64,000 bases of DNA, taken from the NCBI GenBank assembly GCA_048594375.1, contig JBMDXK010000034.1:1-64000 (forward strand). The letters are read 5' to 3'. The notes beneath the pieces are model-generated. The model was not told where the DNA came from. It was given only the letters and a program-made list of their open reading frames with translations, and made no database searches. Below, in pieces: positions 1-8,027 of this stretch (position 1 is the first letter of the stretch; each line of letters begins with the position of its first letter). Origin of the DNA: JBMDXK01 sp048594375 (lineage in GTDB: Bacteria; Pseudomonadota; Alphaproteobacteria; Rhizobiales; Methylopilaceae). The translations under genes were made by a program, and so were the position numbers.

Positions 1-151
1 GACTTGCATTTCCAACGCTGGGCGCCTCTAACAACCCCATTGCGAACACGATCCATACACCCGCACCGAATACAAGCCATTCAACACCTCATATCAACAT
101 ATAATATCTATATACAATATCATTCCTCAGTTAGCAAAGCCTTTACGCGTG

Positions 152-180
152 CCTCTTTAAATTCAAAGAGGATTTTATTA
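152..180 (+). terminator. Terminator-like hairpin at the window start
   Basis: Arms CCTCTTT (152-158) and AAAGAGG (165-171) pair perfectly around a six-base loop and are followed by ATTTTATTA. It probably ends a plus-strand transcript coming from outside the window. The rest of 1-281 is A+T-rich and shows no convincing gene. Confidence 0.5.
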
Positions 181-281
181 CTTGAATTGGGTTACTGCTT
201 GAACTTTTTTTTGTTATAAAAAGTTTGTGTTTTTGCTTCTTTTTGCTTATCATTTGAAGTTGTTAAGGAAAAGGGAAATAA

Positions 282-662
282 ATGAGCATTGTTCGTCCTC
301 GCCCTCAGGTGATGCGCGTTACTCCCACCGCTCTGGCGCGGGTGCGCGAAATTTTAGAAAATGCGGATGACGCTGCTGCCGGTTTGCGCGTCGGCATTAA
401 AAAGGGAGGCTGCGCCGGTATGGAATACACCATGGAGCGCGCCACTGAAATCAGGGCAGGGGATGAAGTCATCGAAAATGACGGCGTGTGCATTCTGATT
501 GATCCCAAAGCTGTGCTGTTTCTGCTCGGAACAGAAATGGACTTCGTAACCGATAAATTTTCAGCGCGCTTTGTCTTTAACAATCCCAATCAGGTCTCCG
601 CATGTGGCTGTGGCGAGTCGGTGGAGATCAACCCTCTGCCGGAAAGTGCATTAACCGCCTAA
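282..662 (+). CDS. sufA: SufA/IscA-family iron-sulfur cluster carrier
   Basis: A-type carrier (HesB/IscA/SufA family) of 126 residues, which accepts Fe-S clusters from a scaffold and passes them to client proteins in the cytoplasm. The three cluster-ligand cysteines are present: C44 in GGCAGMEY and C108/C110 in the ACGCGES tail. An AGGAAAAGGG ribosome-binding site precedes the ATG. It sits alone, about 50 kb from the sufBCD operon of this window. The next gene, lipA, encodes a protein with two [4Fe-4S] clusters, a plausible client. The family is certain; sufA versus iscA or erpA naming is less so. Confidence 0.85.
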   Translation: MSIVRPRPQVMRVTPTALARVREILENADDAAAGLRVGIKKGGCAGMEYTMERATEIRAGDEVIENDGVCILIDPKAVLFLLGTEMDFVTDKFSARFVFNNPNQVSACGCGESVEINPLPESALTA

Positions 663-743
663 AAATCAGCGTTTGCATCTTCACAAAACACTGCAAAGCC
701 GTTATGTAACAAGCAACGTAATGATGATACTTAGGCATTCTTT

Positions 744-1715
744 ATGGTAACCCTCCTTGATACTGTAAACGGCGCTGACCGCCGCCAGCTACGCCATCCC
801 GAAAAGCAGAACCGCCCCGAAAGTGCCGTGCTGCGCAAACCGGACTGGATTCGTGTGCGCGCGCCCGGCTCGCCGGTATGGCGGGAAACCAATGCCATTG
901 TCCGCGACAACAAACTTGTGACCGTATGTGAAGAAGCCAGTTGCCCGAATATTGGCGAATGCTGGTCAAAAAAACACGCCACCTTCATGATCATGGGCGA
1001 TACCTGCACCCGCGCCTGTGCCTTCTGTAACATTCGCACCGGCATACCGCAGCCGCTTGACCGTGATGAGCCGCGCCGCGTTGCCGATGCCGTTGCCAAA
1101 CTGGCGCTCAAACATGTGGTGATTACCTCCGTGGATCGCGATGATCTGGCCGATGGTGGCGCTCAGCATTTCGCCGAAACCATTCAGGCTATCCGCGAGA
1201 GCAGCCCCGCAACCACCATTGAAATCCTGACACCCGACTTCCTGCGCAAAGACCGCGCCCTTGAAATAGTGGTAAAAGCGCGCCCCGACGTGTTCAACCA
1301 CAATCTGGAATGTGTGCCATCGCTGTATCTGACTGTGCGTCCCGGTGCGCGCTATTTCCACTCTATCCGCCTGTTGCAGCAAGTAAAAGAACTTGATCCA
1401 ACCATTTTCACCAAATCCGGCATCATGGTTGGCCTCGGTGAAGAGCGCAACGAAGTGCTGCAGCTCATGGATGATCTGCGCGCCGCCGATATTGACTTCC
1501 TCACCATCGGGCAATATCTGCAACCCACCCGCAAGCATCATCCCATCAAGCGCTTTGTCACACCTGATGAATTCAAATCCTACGAAAGCATTGCTTATGC
1601 CAAAGGATTCTTGATGGTATCCAGCAGCCCACTGACCCGCTCATCCCACCACGCCGGTGAAGATTTCGAGCGCCTTCAAGCTGCAAGGGCAGCAAAACAG
1701 AAAAACGCGCGGTAG
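744..1715 (+). CDS. lipA: Lipoyl synthase
   Basis: Radical SAM enzyme that inserts two sulfur atoms at C6 and C8 of octanoyl chains on the lipoyl domains of 2-oxoacid dehydrogenases and the glycine cleavage H protein. The auxiliary-cluster cysteines C62, C67 and C73 lie in [13 protein letters not shown]. The radical SAM motif is CTRACAFC (C88, C92, C95). The C-terminal RSSHHAG (residues 299-305) carries the conserved RSS serine ligand. Its 323 residues are normal for the family. The ATG has only a weak upstream TTAGG. The COQ10-like gene follows after 14 bases, the usual alphaproteobacterial arrangement, so the two are probably cotranscribed. Confidence 0.97.
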   Translation: MVTLLDTVNGADRRQLRHPEKQNRPESAVLRKPDWIRVRAPGSPVWRETNAIVRDNKLVTVCEEASCPNIGECWSKKHATFMIMGDTCTRACAFCNIRTGIPQPLDRDEPRRVADAVAKLALKHVVITSVDRDDLADGGAQHFAETIQAIRESSPATTIEILTPDFLRKDRALEIVVKARPDVFNHNLECVPSLYLTVRPGARYFHSIRLLQQVKELDPTIFTKSGIMVGLGEERNEVLQLMDDLRAADIDFLTIGQYLQPTRKHHPIKRFVTPDEFKSYESIAYAKGFLMVSSSPLTRSSHHAGEDFERLQAARAAKQKNAR

Positions 1716-1729
1716 GATCAGGAAAGCTA

Positions 1730-2191
1730 ATGCCGCAATACCGTACAACCCGCCGCGTTCAGCACAGTGCCGAAAAGATGTTTGATCTGGTGGCGGATGT
1801 GGAAAAATATCCGCAATTTGTGCCGCTGTGTGAACGCTTACGGGTGCGTGAGCGGACATCAGGCGATGAAGCCGAAGTGCTGCTCGCGGATATGACTGTT
1901 GCTTATGGGCCTTTCCGTGAAACGTTTGTCAGCCGTGTGCGGCTTGAGAAACACAATTTCCGGATTGTTGTTGAATATATTGACGGGCCTTTCAAACATC
2001 TCAACAATATCTGGCAGTTTCATCCTGCAAGCGATCAAGCCTGTGACATTACTTTTTTTATTGACTGGGAAATGAAATCCCGTCTGCTTTCCATGACTGT
2101 AGGAGCCGTTTTTGAACGCGCCTATATGAAATTTGCCGAAGCGTTCGAGCGGCGTGCGGATCAGGTTTATGGGCGCGGCAGTATTACATAA
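1730..2191 (+). CDS. COQ10/RatA-type START-domain protein
   Basis: A 153-residue single-domain protein of the polyketide cyclase/START superfamily (Coq10, also annotated RatA). Family markers include the opening MPQYRTTRRV, then DVEKYPQFVPLCERLRV (about residues 23-39) and GPFKHLNNIW (about 86-95). Homologues bind ubiquinone or other hydrophobic ligands and support respiration; the RatA toxin label from E. coli is probably not relevant here. It lies 14 bases after lipA, as in many alphaproteobacteria. The family is clear, the precise ligand is not. Confidence 0.88.
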   Translation: MPQYRTTRRVQHSAEKMFDLVADVEKYPQFVPLCERLRVRERTSGDEAEVLLADMTVAYGPFRETFVSRVRLEKHNFRIVVEYIDGPFKHLNNIWQFHPASDQACDITFFIDWEMKSRLLSMTVGAVFERAYMKFAEAFERRADQVYGRGSIT

Positions 2192-2270
2192 TGCAAAAAG
2201 CATTGCCGTTGTTTCATAGCGCAGGGATTTGTGCAACGATAGCCGATGTTTTTTAACGACAGGATCATTG

Positions 2271-2702
2271 ATGATTGCACCGCCCAACAATTCAAAACCA
2301 GCCAGCAGCACAAAAAGCCCGCGCTTTGTGGTGCCATGGAACATTGCTCTTATCTGGTTTTTGCGGCTGACTGCAATTTTCCAGCTTACCAAGGGAATTT
2401 ATCATTGGGCCGTGTTGCTGGGTCTTTTGGATGGCAACGGTTTTGTCTTTACTGAAACCAGTACCCAGCACCAGATTATTACCATCTATTTTTCGGTTCT
2501 TGATCCTGTGGCTGGCGTTGGCCTGTGGCTGACGTCCTCATGGGGAGCCGTATTGTGGCTATTGGCTGTGGCCAGCCAGATTTTGACCATTGCCGGTTTT
2601 CAGGGGGCTTATAGCCACCTCTGGCCACTGCTGATTCTGGAGCTTGCTTTAATGTCAGGTTATTTATGGCTTACCTGGAAAGTTGCAAATAATACGAAGT
2701 AG
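2271..2702 (+). CDS. DUF6163-like small integral membrane protein
   Basis: About 143 residues with four hydrophobic segments: IWFLRLTAIFQL, HWAVLLGLL, a long segment around DPVAGVGLWLTSSWGAVLW with LLAVASQILT, and WPLLILELALMSGYLWL. The pattern resembles DUF6163 proteins, which in Hyphomicrobiales lie upstream of the MarR regulator LdtR, as here. A TTG at 2229 would add 14 residues, but the ATG at 2271 has an AGGA site at proper distance. No function is known. Assignment rests on my recollection of the family plus the neighbour. Confidence 0.65.
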   Translation: MIAPPNNSKPASSTKSPRFVVPWNIALIWFLRLTAIFQLTKGIYHWAVLLGLLDGNGFVFTETSTQHQIITIYFSVLDPVAGVGLWLTSSWGAVLWLLAVASQILTIAGFQGAYSHLWPLLILELALMSGYLWLTWKVANNTK

Positions 2703-2738
2703 ATTCTGAAACAATATTAGTCTATTTCAGAATATTGT
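2703..2738. repeat. Two interlocked inverted repeats upstream of ldtR
   Basis: ATTCTGAAA (2703-2711) pairs with TTTCAGAAT (2725-2733), and ACAATATT (2711-2718) pairs with AATATTGT (2731-2738). The arms alternate A-B-A'-B', so the RNA could form either hairpin or a pseudoknot; as DNA they could be an operator. The first base follows the stop codon of the membrane-protein gene. The rest of the gap up to 2958 is A+T-rich and probably holds the ldtR promoter, which I could not place. Confidence 0.5.
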
Positions 2739-2961
2739 TCCTTTATAGCACTGTATAACGCAATTATTTACCAATTGTTTAGATCGGTTAATACTTTATT
2801 ATCCATGATTGATCATCTTTTGTTGAGTCTTGAAAATAAATGCAAATTTAATTCTAATGTTTAAGGACATTTTTATCACTTGCGGCTAAATTTCATAGCA
2901 AGACAACTAATTCTTTGATTTGGTGACCACCATATTCCGAGAACGAGAGTGAGGGTGAGTG

Positions 2962-3477
2962 ATGAAGAATGTGGCACGCGTAAATGAGAGCGCTACGGAA
3001 ACGCAGGAAAATCAAAATGGCATTCGTCCATTATATCTGGAATCGCTGACGCTGGTTGAGCGTCTGCACCGCAGATTGCTCGATGTCATCAAGGATGAAT
3101 TTGACCGCCGTGGACGCTCCGACATCAACAGCGTGCAAGCGCTGCTGCTTTACAATATTGGCGGCTCCGAGCTTACCGCTGGCGAATTGCGCACCCGTGG
3201 ATACTATCTGGGTTCCAACGTTTCTTACAACTTGAAAAAACTGGTTGAAGCAGGGTTCTTGCATCATCAACGCTCACGGATGGATCGCCGGTCGGTGCGG
3301 ATCAGCCTGACGGATGCCGGTCAGGAAATCCATGATGTGGTGGATGCCATCTATACCAAGCATATAAAATCAATCGAGCAGGTTGGTGGTATTGGTGCCG
3401 ACGAATTCCGCACCCTTAACGTTGCGCTGCTGCGTCTGGAGCGATTCTGGACAGACCAGATCCGCTACCGCTTATAA
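2962..3477 (+). CDS. ldtR: MarR-family transcriptional regulator LdtR
   Basis: A winged-helix MarR-type regulator of about 171 residues. The body, including LTLVERLHRRLLDVIKDEFD, SVQALLLYNIG, ELRTRGYYLGSNVSYNL (the recognition region) and LERFWTDQIRYRL at the end, matches LdtR as I remember it from rhizobia and Liberibacter. There LdtR controls an L,D-transpeptidase and cell-wall and osmotic stress tolerance. A GTG one codon upstream (2959) is possible; the ATG at 2962 has GAGGG six bases before it. A hairpin element and a terminator follow. No transpeptidase gene is visible in this window. Confidence 0.85.
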   Translation: MKNVARVNESATETQENQNGIRPLYLESLTLVERLHRRLLDVIKDEFDRRGRSDINSVQALLLYNIGGSELTAGELRTRGYYLGSNVSYNLKKLVEAGFLHHQRSRMDRRSVRISLTDAGQEIHDVVDAIYTKHIKSIEQVGGIGADEFRTLNVALLRLERFWTDQIRYRL

Positions 3478-3495
3478 GGCGTCTCTGTGACCCTG

Positions 3496-3534
3496 TAGCC
3501 TGAGATATATAAAATGATTATATGCCTTGGGCTA
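3496..3534. repeat. Intergenic hairpin element, copy A (CCTGAG / CATATAATCATTT family)
   Basis: TAGCCTGAG (3496-3504) pairs with CTTGGGCTA (3526-3534), with two G-U pairs, and ATATA/TATAT extends the stem. On the minus strand the core reads GCATATAATCATTTTA followed by ATATCTCAGG, closely matching the element at 10544-10583. A dispersed repeat is the simplest reading. Confidence 0.55.
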
Positions 3535-3551
3535 TAAAATATATGGTGGTT

Positions 3552-3580
3552 AAAAGGGTGCTGTGATGGCACTCTTTTTT
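3552..3580 (+). terminator. Rho-independent terminator after ldtR
   Basis: AAAAGGGTGC (3552-3561) pairs with GCACTCTTTT with one G-U pair, and the T tract runs into the 3' arm. It lies about 75 bases after the ldtR stop. Confidence 0.75.
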
Positions 3581-3732
3581 ATGCTCTTGCGGTGTGTTAA
3601 AAATATTAAAGCTTTTCATGCTAGAATGCTTGGAAAAGAATATGCTTTTCCTTTTGGTTTAAGAGTGCTTTTTTTATGTTATAATAAAGTGGGTTAGCGT
3701 TATTCTTTAAATCGGAATTTAAGGAAAATACT

Positions 3733-5880
3733 GTGGCGAATGGGTTTTCGATAACACCAATAACGCCTGCTGTAACCGCTGCTACAGCAGTTTCTCCCGC
3801 GCCACCTGCCTCCCAGACGGCTGCCGCTGCTGCGGTGAATGCAGCCGCAAATGCGCAAGCGGTAAACACGGCTGTACCCGCTCAGGCAATACTGGTTCCT
3901 GGCCAAACAGTAACAGCGCAGGTTTCGCAGGTGCTGGACAATGGCGCGGTGCGCCTCACCACTCCCGCCGGTACGGTTGATATTAAGCCTTCTGTGCCTT
4001 TGCAGGTTGGCATTGCTGTGGTTATTCAGGTTCCGCAAGGCAATGCGCCTTTAAAGCTGACCTTGCCGCCTTCAATCGCTCCCGTCAATGCAACCGCCTC
4101 TGCGACCGTGGTGAGTGCTGGCGTGAACAATAACCAACGCTTTACCGCAACAGCCAATGCCATCAACGCCCAGAGCGCCAGCTTCTTGGCGGAAATGGTG
4201 GCAGCGCACAGTGCAGGAAGAGTTGCTGGCACAGCAAAGATGCCTTTGCCCGAATTGCCAAAGGTGCAGATCCCTCAGCAGGTATCGGAAGTGGTGCGGC
4301 AGGTGATCGGGCAGGCGGTAACCGCAGCCGTTACCCGTCAAGACAGTATGCTGCCGCTGTTTTCAAGTCTGAAACACGCTGTGGCACATTTCAGCCCGCC
4401 CATGGATCTGATGCGCACCACGGCTTTGCCAACGGCCGCTGCTCCCAGTGCGCCGGTAAATCCTTTGGTTGAAAGCCTGTTTCCGCATCGGGCGCAGCAC
4501 ATGGTGGAAGGGTTGCGTTTGCAGGGGCAGAGTCAGGATCCGGGGCAAAGTCCGGGGCAGGGTGGATTAACGCCCGCTCCCGCACTTTCAGGCAATACGC
4601 CAGTTTTTCCTCACAGTGTGCTGCAAGCCGCCGAACGGGTAATCGCCGCGCAAATCCCTCTTGGCCAGACAGTCAGTGCCGCAGATGTGCGCATGGCTCT
4701 GGCGCAATCAGGACTGTTCGTAAGCCCCAATGCCGTGCAGCCATCAGGCGCTGGCGCTCTGCCAGTTTCAGCCACACCAACCGTGGATACAGCGCTGAAG
4801 CTATTGGGATTTCCAACACTGAATACCATGCCATCACCGGCTGCGATTGAAAAAGCACTGACGGGTCTTGTGGAACAACAGGCTGCTCGCAATGCCGCAC
4901 CGCCACCGCCAATCCCTTCTGGCGGCGTTCCTGCGGTGGATAGTTCCATAGCCAGAACACCGCTCACGCTTGCTGGAGGAGGATCGCCTATGGTTGTGGA
5001 TGCCGTTGCGCGTCTGATGGGCATAACGCTGCCCGCCGGAGCGCCGGTAACCCTCGATATGCTTAAACAGGCGGTGATGCGGGCATCCGGCTCAAGCGGA
5101 AGTGCGGCAAAGCCGGTTGCCGATTTTTCCGCAAAACCTGCACTCAATCTGTCCGCTGCGGGAGCAGGTTTACCCCTGCCAGCCACTAATCTGAAGAATG
5201 CGCTCTCCGGTTTACGCCATGCGCTGGTGCAATGGATGGGGTCGGGGGTGGAAGCGATTCAGGCTGTCTCGGCTGTGGCGCGGCGACCCTCACCGCCGCG
5301 TCCTGTCGGCAATCCGGTAGCACAGGCCGGAAATGATATGAGCAGTGTAAAAGATATGTCGCTCCAGCAACTCGGTGCAAAAATGCTGGCTCAAACCGAA
5401 GCCGCTCTGGCGCGGCAAGGGCTGTTGCAATGGGCATCGCTGCCCGAAGGCGCAGAGCGCGGCATGGGACGCGCGGACGGGGTAGGTCAGCCGGTCATTT
5501 TTGAAGCGCCCGTGTTGATGAATGGACAAAATGCCATCATCCAGTTTCATATTGAACAGGATGCAGGCGATGGCAATAGCGATGACAAAGACGGTAAGGG
5601 CAAGTCCTGGCAGGCAAAATTTGCGGTTTCATTCGAGCCTCTGGGCGCGGTTCATGCCCATGTAACATTACGCGGGGATGTGGCCAATGTCTCGCTCTGG
5701 GCAGAACGTGCAGAGGCCGCAGAAATCTTGCAAGCCAACATGCTGGATCTGCGTGATGCGCTTGCAGGTGCCAATTTTGAAGTGCATGACCTCAATTGCC
5801 GCGCCGGTAAGCCCAACGAAGCGCCAGCGCACAACGGAAACAAAGCTGCCAGCGGTTATTTTCTGGATCAAAAAACATGA
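3733..5880 (+). CDS. fliK: FliK-like flagellar hook-length control protein
   Basis: A 715-residue protein starting at a GTG with AAGGA upstream. The first roughly 570 residues are low-complexity, rich in Ala, Pro, Gln and Val, as in the ruler region of FliK. The last 140 residues resemble the Flg_hook (FliK C-terminal) domain: FEAPVLMNGQNAIIQFHIE, then WQAKFAVSFEPLGAVHAHVTL, then an LQANMLDLRDALAGANFEVHDL helix-strand end. FliK measures hook length and signals FlhB to switch export substrate. The next gene, overlapping by four bases, encodes a stand-alone FlhB C-terminal domain, supporting a role in flagellar export. No other flagellar genes are present, so it may be an accessory rather than the main FliK. 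Confidence 0.78.
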   Translation: MANGFSITPITPAVTAATAVSPAPPASQTAAAAAVNAAANAQAVNTAVPAQAILVPGQTVTAQVSQVLDNGAVRLTTPAGTVDIKPSVPLQVGIAVVIQVPQGNAPLKLTLPPSIAPVNATASATVVSAGVNNNQRFTATANAINAQSASFLAEMVAAHSAGRVAGTAKMPLPELPKVQIPQQVSEVVRQVIGQAVTAAVTRQDSMLPLFSSLKHAVAHFSPPMDLMRTTALPTAAAPSAPVNPLVESLFPHRAQHMVEGLRLQGQSQDPGQSPGQGGLTPAPALSGNTPVFPHSVLQAAERVIAAQIPLGQTVSAADVRMALAQSGLFVSPNAVQPSGAGALPVSATPTVDTALKLLGFPTLNTMPSPAAIEKALTGLVEQQAARNAAPPPPIPSGGVPAVDSSIARTPLTLAGGGSPMVVDAVARLMGITLPAGAPVTLDMLKQAVMRASGSSGSAAKPVADFSAKPALNLSAAGAGLPLPATNLKNALSGLRHALVQWMGSGVEAIQAVSAVARRPSPPRPVGNPVAQAGNDMSSVKDMSLQQLGAKMLAQTEAALARQGLLQWASLPEGAERGMGRADGVGQPVIFEAPVLMNGQNAIIQFHIEQDAGDGNSDDKDGKGKSWQAKFAVSFEPLGAVHAHVTLRGDVANVSLWAERAEAAEILQANMLDLRDALAGANFEVHDLNCRAGKPNEAPAHNGNKAASGYFLDQKT

Positions 5881-6185
5881 GCACAGAAGATTTTGACAAT
5901 GCCGCCGATGCTGAAACAGGCCAATCCCGCGCACGGCGTCTGGCGGTTGCGCTGCACTACGACCACCCCGGCACTCCGCGCGTGGTGGCTTCCGGCAAAG
6001 GCATGATTGCTGAAAAAATCATCGAAACCGCACAAGCGTCCGGGGTGCATATTGAAGAAAATGCCTCCCTTGCCGAAGCTCTCTCACAGGTGGAGCTGGA
6101 TCAGGAAATTCCTGAAACCATGTTTGTTGCGGTTGCTGAAGTGATTGCCTTTGTACTGCGCGCATCTGGTAAAATGCCAAAATAA
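5877..6185 (+). CDS. Stand-alone FlhB C-terminal-domain protein (FhlB/YlqH type)
   Basis: A 102-residue soluble protein resembling the cytoplasmic switch domain of FlhB/YscU export proteins. ARRLAVALHYDHPGTPRVVASGKG aligns with the region after the FlhB cleavage site, followed by AEKIIETAQASGVHIEENASLAEAL and IPETMFVAVAEVIAFV. The four-helix membrane domain and the self-cleaving NPTH motif are absent. Its ATG overlaps the fliK stop (ATGA), so translation is probably coupled. Similar proteins (YlqH of Bacillus) can replace part of FlhB. The role here is inferred. Confidence 0.8.
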   Translation: MSTEDFDNAADAETGQSRARRLAVALHYDHPGTPRVVASGKGMIAEKIIETAQASGVHIEENASLAEALSQVELDQEIPETMFVAVAEVIAFVLRASGKMPK

Positions 6186-6235
6186 TTTATTAAAAACAAT
6201 GCTTTGCTGCATTTATTTCATGTAAAGGTAAAGCG

Positions 6236-6715
6236 TTATTGCTGCTGTAGGCTGCGCAGCAGATCCACCGCTCCTTGAAGAATGTAAAGGGCTGCGTGCT
6301 GGTCAATCACCTTGGCGCGGCGGCTGCGGCTGACATCCTGCGCGATTAAAAAACGCTCGGCCGCCATGGTGGAAAGCCGCTCGTCCCAGAACAGAATAGG
6401 CAAATCCGTATGCTCTGCCATGTTGCGCGCAAAGGCACGGGTGGATTGCGCGCGGGGGCCTTCCGAGCCATCCATATTCAACGGCAAGCCCAACACAAAC
6501 CCGCAAATGCTGCGCATCTCTGCCAGTTCTTTCAGCCGCACAATATCAATGGAAAACTTCTTGCGGGCGATGGTTTCAACCGGCGTTACAATCCGCCGCG
6601 TGGTATCACACACCGCAACGCCGATGGTCTTGGTGCCAAGGTCAAGCCCCAGCAGACTCCCCGATACAGGCAGTATTTCGGCGGCATCACGCAAAGGGAG
6701 AACAGGAGCGGACAT
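6236..6715 (-). CDS. ruvX: Holliday junction resolvase-like RNase RuvX (YqgF)
   Basis: A 159-residue RNase H-fold protein. GLDLGTKTIGVAV (residues 23-35) holds the first acidic residue (D25), GFVLGLPLNMDGSEG is the central family motif, and FWDERLST with VIDQHAALYIL supplies the later acidic residues. In E. coli YqgF functions in 16S rRNA 3'-end processing and is annotated as a resolvase. It runs convergently with the FlhB-like gene, 50 bases apart, and divergently from the UPF0173 hydrolase. Confidence 0.93.
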   Translation of the reverse strand: MSAPVLPLRDAAEILPVSGSLLGLDLGTKTIGVAVCDTTRRIVTPVETIARKKFSIDIVRLKELAEMRSICGFVLGLPLNMDGSEGPRAQSTRAFARNMAEHTDLPILFWDERLSTMAAERFLIAQDVSRSRRAKVIDQHAALYILQGAVDLLRSLQQQ

Positions 6716-6812
6716 TCGGCTAGAACCTTATGAAAAACAGCTTGTTTTATGCGCAGCCTTGCACACAAAGGGCAAGCGGAATCTGCACGATGCCGCAAAC
6801 ATTCTTCTCCTA

Positions 6813-6840
6813 TAGCCTGAGATAGATACAATAATCATGC
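6813..6840. repeat. Partial copy of the CCTGAG hairpin element
   Basis: TAGCCTGAGAT (6813-6823) repeats the left arm of the element at 3496, and ATAATCAT follows at 6831-6838, but the right arm is not conserved, so no full hairpin forms. It lies in the divergent ruvX/hydrolase gap. Confidence 0.35.
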
Positions 6841-6964
6841 GATTGGAACGCCGCTAGAGAATGCGTTAAACCGCCGCAAGATGCGGATATGCCCTTGCAT
6901 GAAAGAGCAAAGTTACTTTGAATACAAGAAAAGGCGTAAAAAGCATAAAAGGGAATCAACCACA

Positions 6965-7666
6965 ATGCAGCTGACATGGTTTGGACATTCGGCCTTTCGG
7001 ATTGAAATTGCCGACAAAGTGGTGCTGATTGACCCGTTTATGACAGGCAATCCGGCATTTGACGGCGATGTAAGACAGGCCAGCAAAGGCGCAACCCATA
7101 TTCTGCTTTCCCACGGGCATGAAGATCACATTGGTGACACGCTGGCCATTGCTCAGGCGACCGGCGCAAAAGTGGTTGCCAATCCGGAATTATGCCAATG
7201 GCTTGCCGAACGCGGCTTGCAAAAAACCGATGAAATGAACACCGGTGGCATTGTGGATCAGGGCGGCTTTTCGGTCTCTCTGGTGCAGGCCTTTCATTCA
7301 TCGGGGGCGGTTGTAAACGGAACAGGCCATTACCTCGGCCAGCCCCAAGGCATTGTCATTATTCCTGATAATGGCGCAACCCTTTATTATGCGGGCGATA
7401 CGGCACTGTTTTCGGACATGAAACTCATCAATGATCTTTACAAACCACAGGTCGGGATTTTGCCTATTGGTGATCGCTATACCATGGGCGCCAAACACGC
7501 CGCCTATGCGTGCCGGGAATTTTTGACGCTGGAAACCGTAATTCCCTGCCACTACGGGAGCTTTCCGGTGATTGATGCCAACGCGGATAAATTCCTTAAA
7601 TCCATGCAGGATATTCCCAGCACGCGGGTGCTTGTTCCTGTGAAAGGCGAGCCTTTTACAGTTTAG
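6965..7666 (+). CDS. UPF0173-family metal-dependent hydrolase (metallo-beta-lactamase fold)
   Basis: A 233-residue protein beginning MQLTWFGHSAFRIE, the hallmark start of the UPF0173/YtkL family. The metal-binding motif is HGHEDH (H50, H52, D54, H55), followed by YAGDTALFSDM and PCHYGSFPVID near the end. The reading frame is open back to 6881, but the ATG at 6965 gives the family start and has AAAAGGGA upstream. The substrate is unknown. The ruvX-hydrolase-gatC-gatA order is common in Hyphomicrobiales. Confidence 0.9.
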   Translation: MQLTWFGHSAFRIEIADKVVLIDPFMTGNPAFDGDVRQASKGATHILLSHGHEDHIGDTLAIAQATGAKVVANPELCQWLAERGLQKTDEMNTGGIVDQGGFSVSLVQAFHSSGAVVNGTGHYLGQPQGIVIIPDNGATLYYAGDTALFSDMKLINDLYKPQVGILPIGDRYTMGAKHAAYACREFLTLETVIPCHYGSFPVIDANADKFLKSMQDIPSTRVLVPVKGEPFTV

Positions 7667-7733
7667 AACGTATTGCGTACACCGCACGGGAGTGTTACAC
7701 AAAACGCTCTTTATATGTGAAAGGAATGTCCCA

Positions 7734-8021
7734 ATGGCCGTTGACGAAACGACAGTGCGGCGTGTAGCGCGTTTGGCGCGCATTGCTGTCACCGATACCG
7801 AAGTTGCATCCTTGAAAGACGAAGTGAATGCCGTCATTTCGTTTGTGGAACAGCTTGGTGATCTGGACGTTTCGGATGTAGCGCCTATGACAGGGGTCAT
7901 TCCTTCCAGTCTTGCGATGCGCCCGGATGCGGTCAATGATGGCAACATTCCTGAACTGGTTTTAGGAAATGCCCCCGAACGCGAAGGCGATTTCTTTGTT
8001 GTGCCGAAGGTTGTGGAGTAA
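7734..8021 (+). CDS. gatC: Asp-tRNA(Asn)/Glu-tRNA(Gln) amidotransferase subunit C
   Basis: The 95-residue small subunit of the GatCAB amidotransferase, which converts Glu-tRNA(Gln) and Asp-tRNA(Asn) to their amide forms. It starts MAVDETTVRRVARLARIAV, has the typical SFVEQLGDLDVSDVAPM centre and ends with REGDFFVVPKVVE. The ATG at 7734 has AAGGA at good spacing. The gatA gene starts six bases after its stop, so the pair is an operon. gatB is not next to them. Confidence 0.95.
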   Translation: MAVDETTVRRVARLARIAVTDTEVASLKDEVNAVISFVEQLGDLDVSDVAPMTGVIPSSLAMRPDAVNDGNIPELVLGNAPEREGDFFVVPKVVE

Positions 8022-8027
8022 GCGCCC

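Noticed and set aside
4..219. Open reading frame of 71 codons at the window start
   Set aside because: Low-complexity A+T-rich sequence, no family resemblance, and a terminator hairpin inside it.
1730..2191. RatA toxin of a toxin-antitoxin pair
   Set aside because: The family is COQ10/START and the neighbour is lipA; no antitoxin partner is present.
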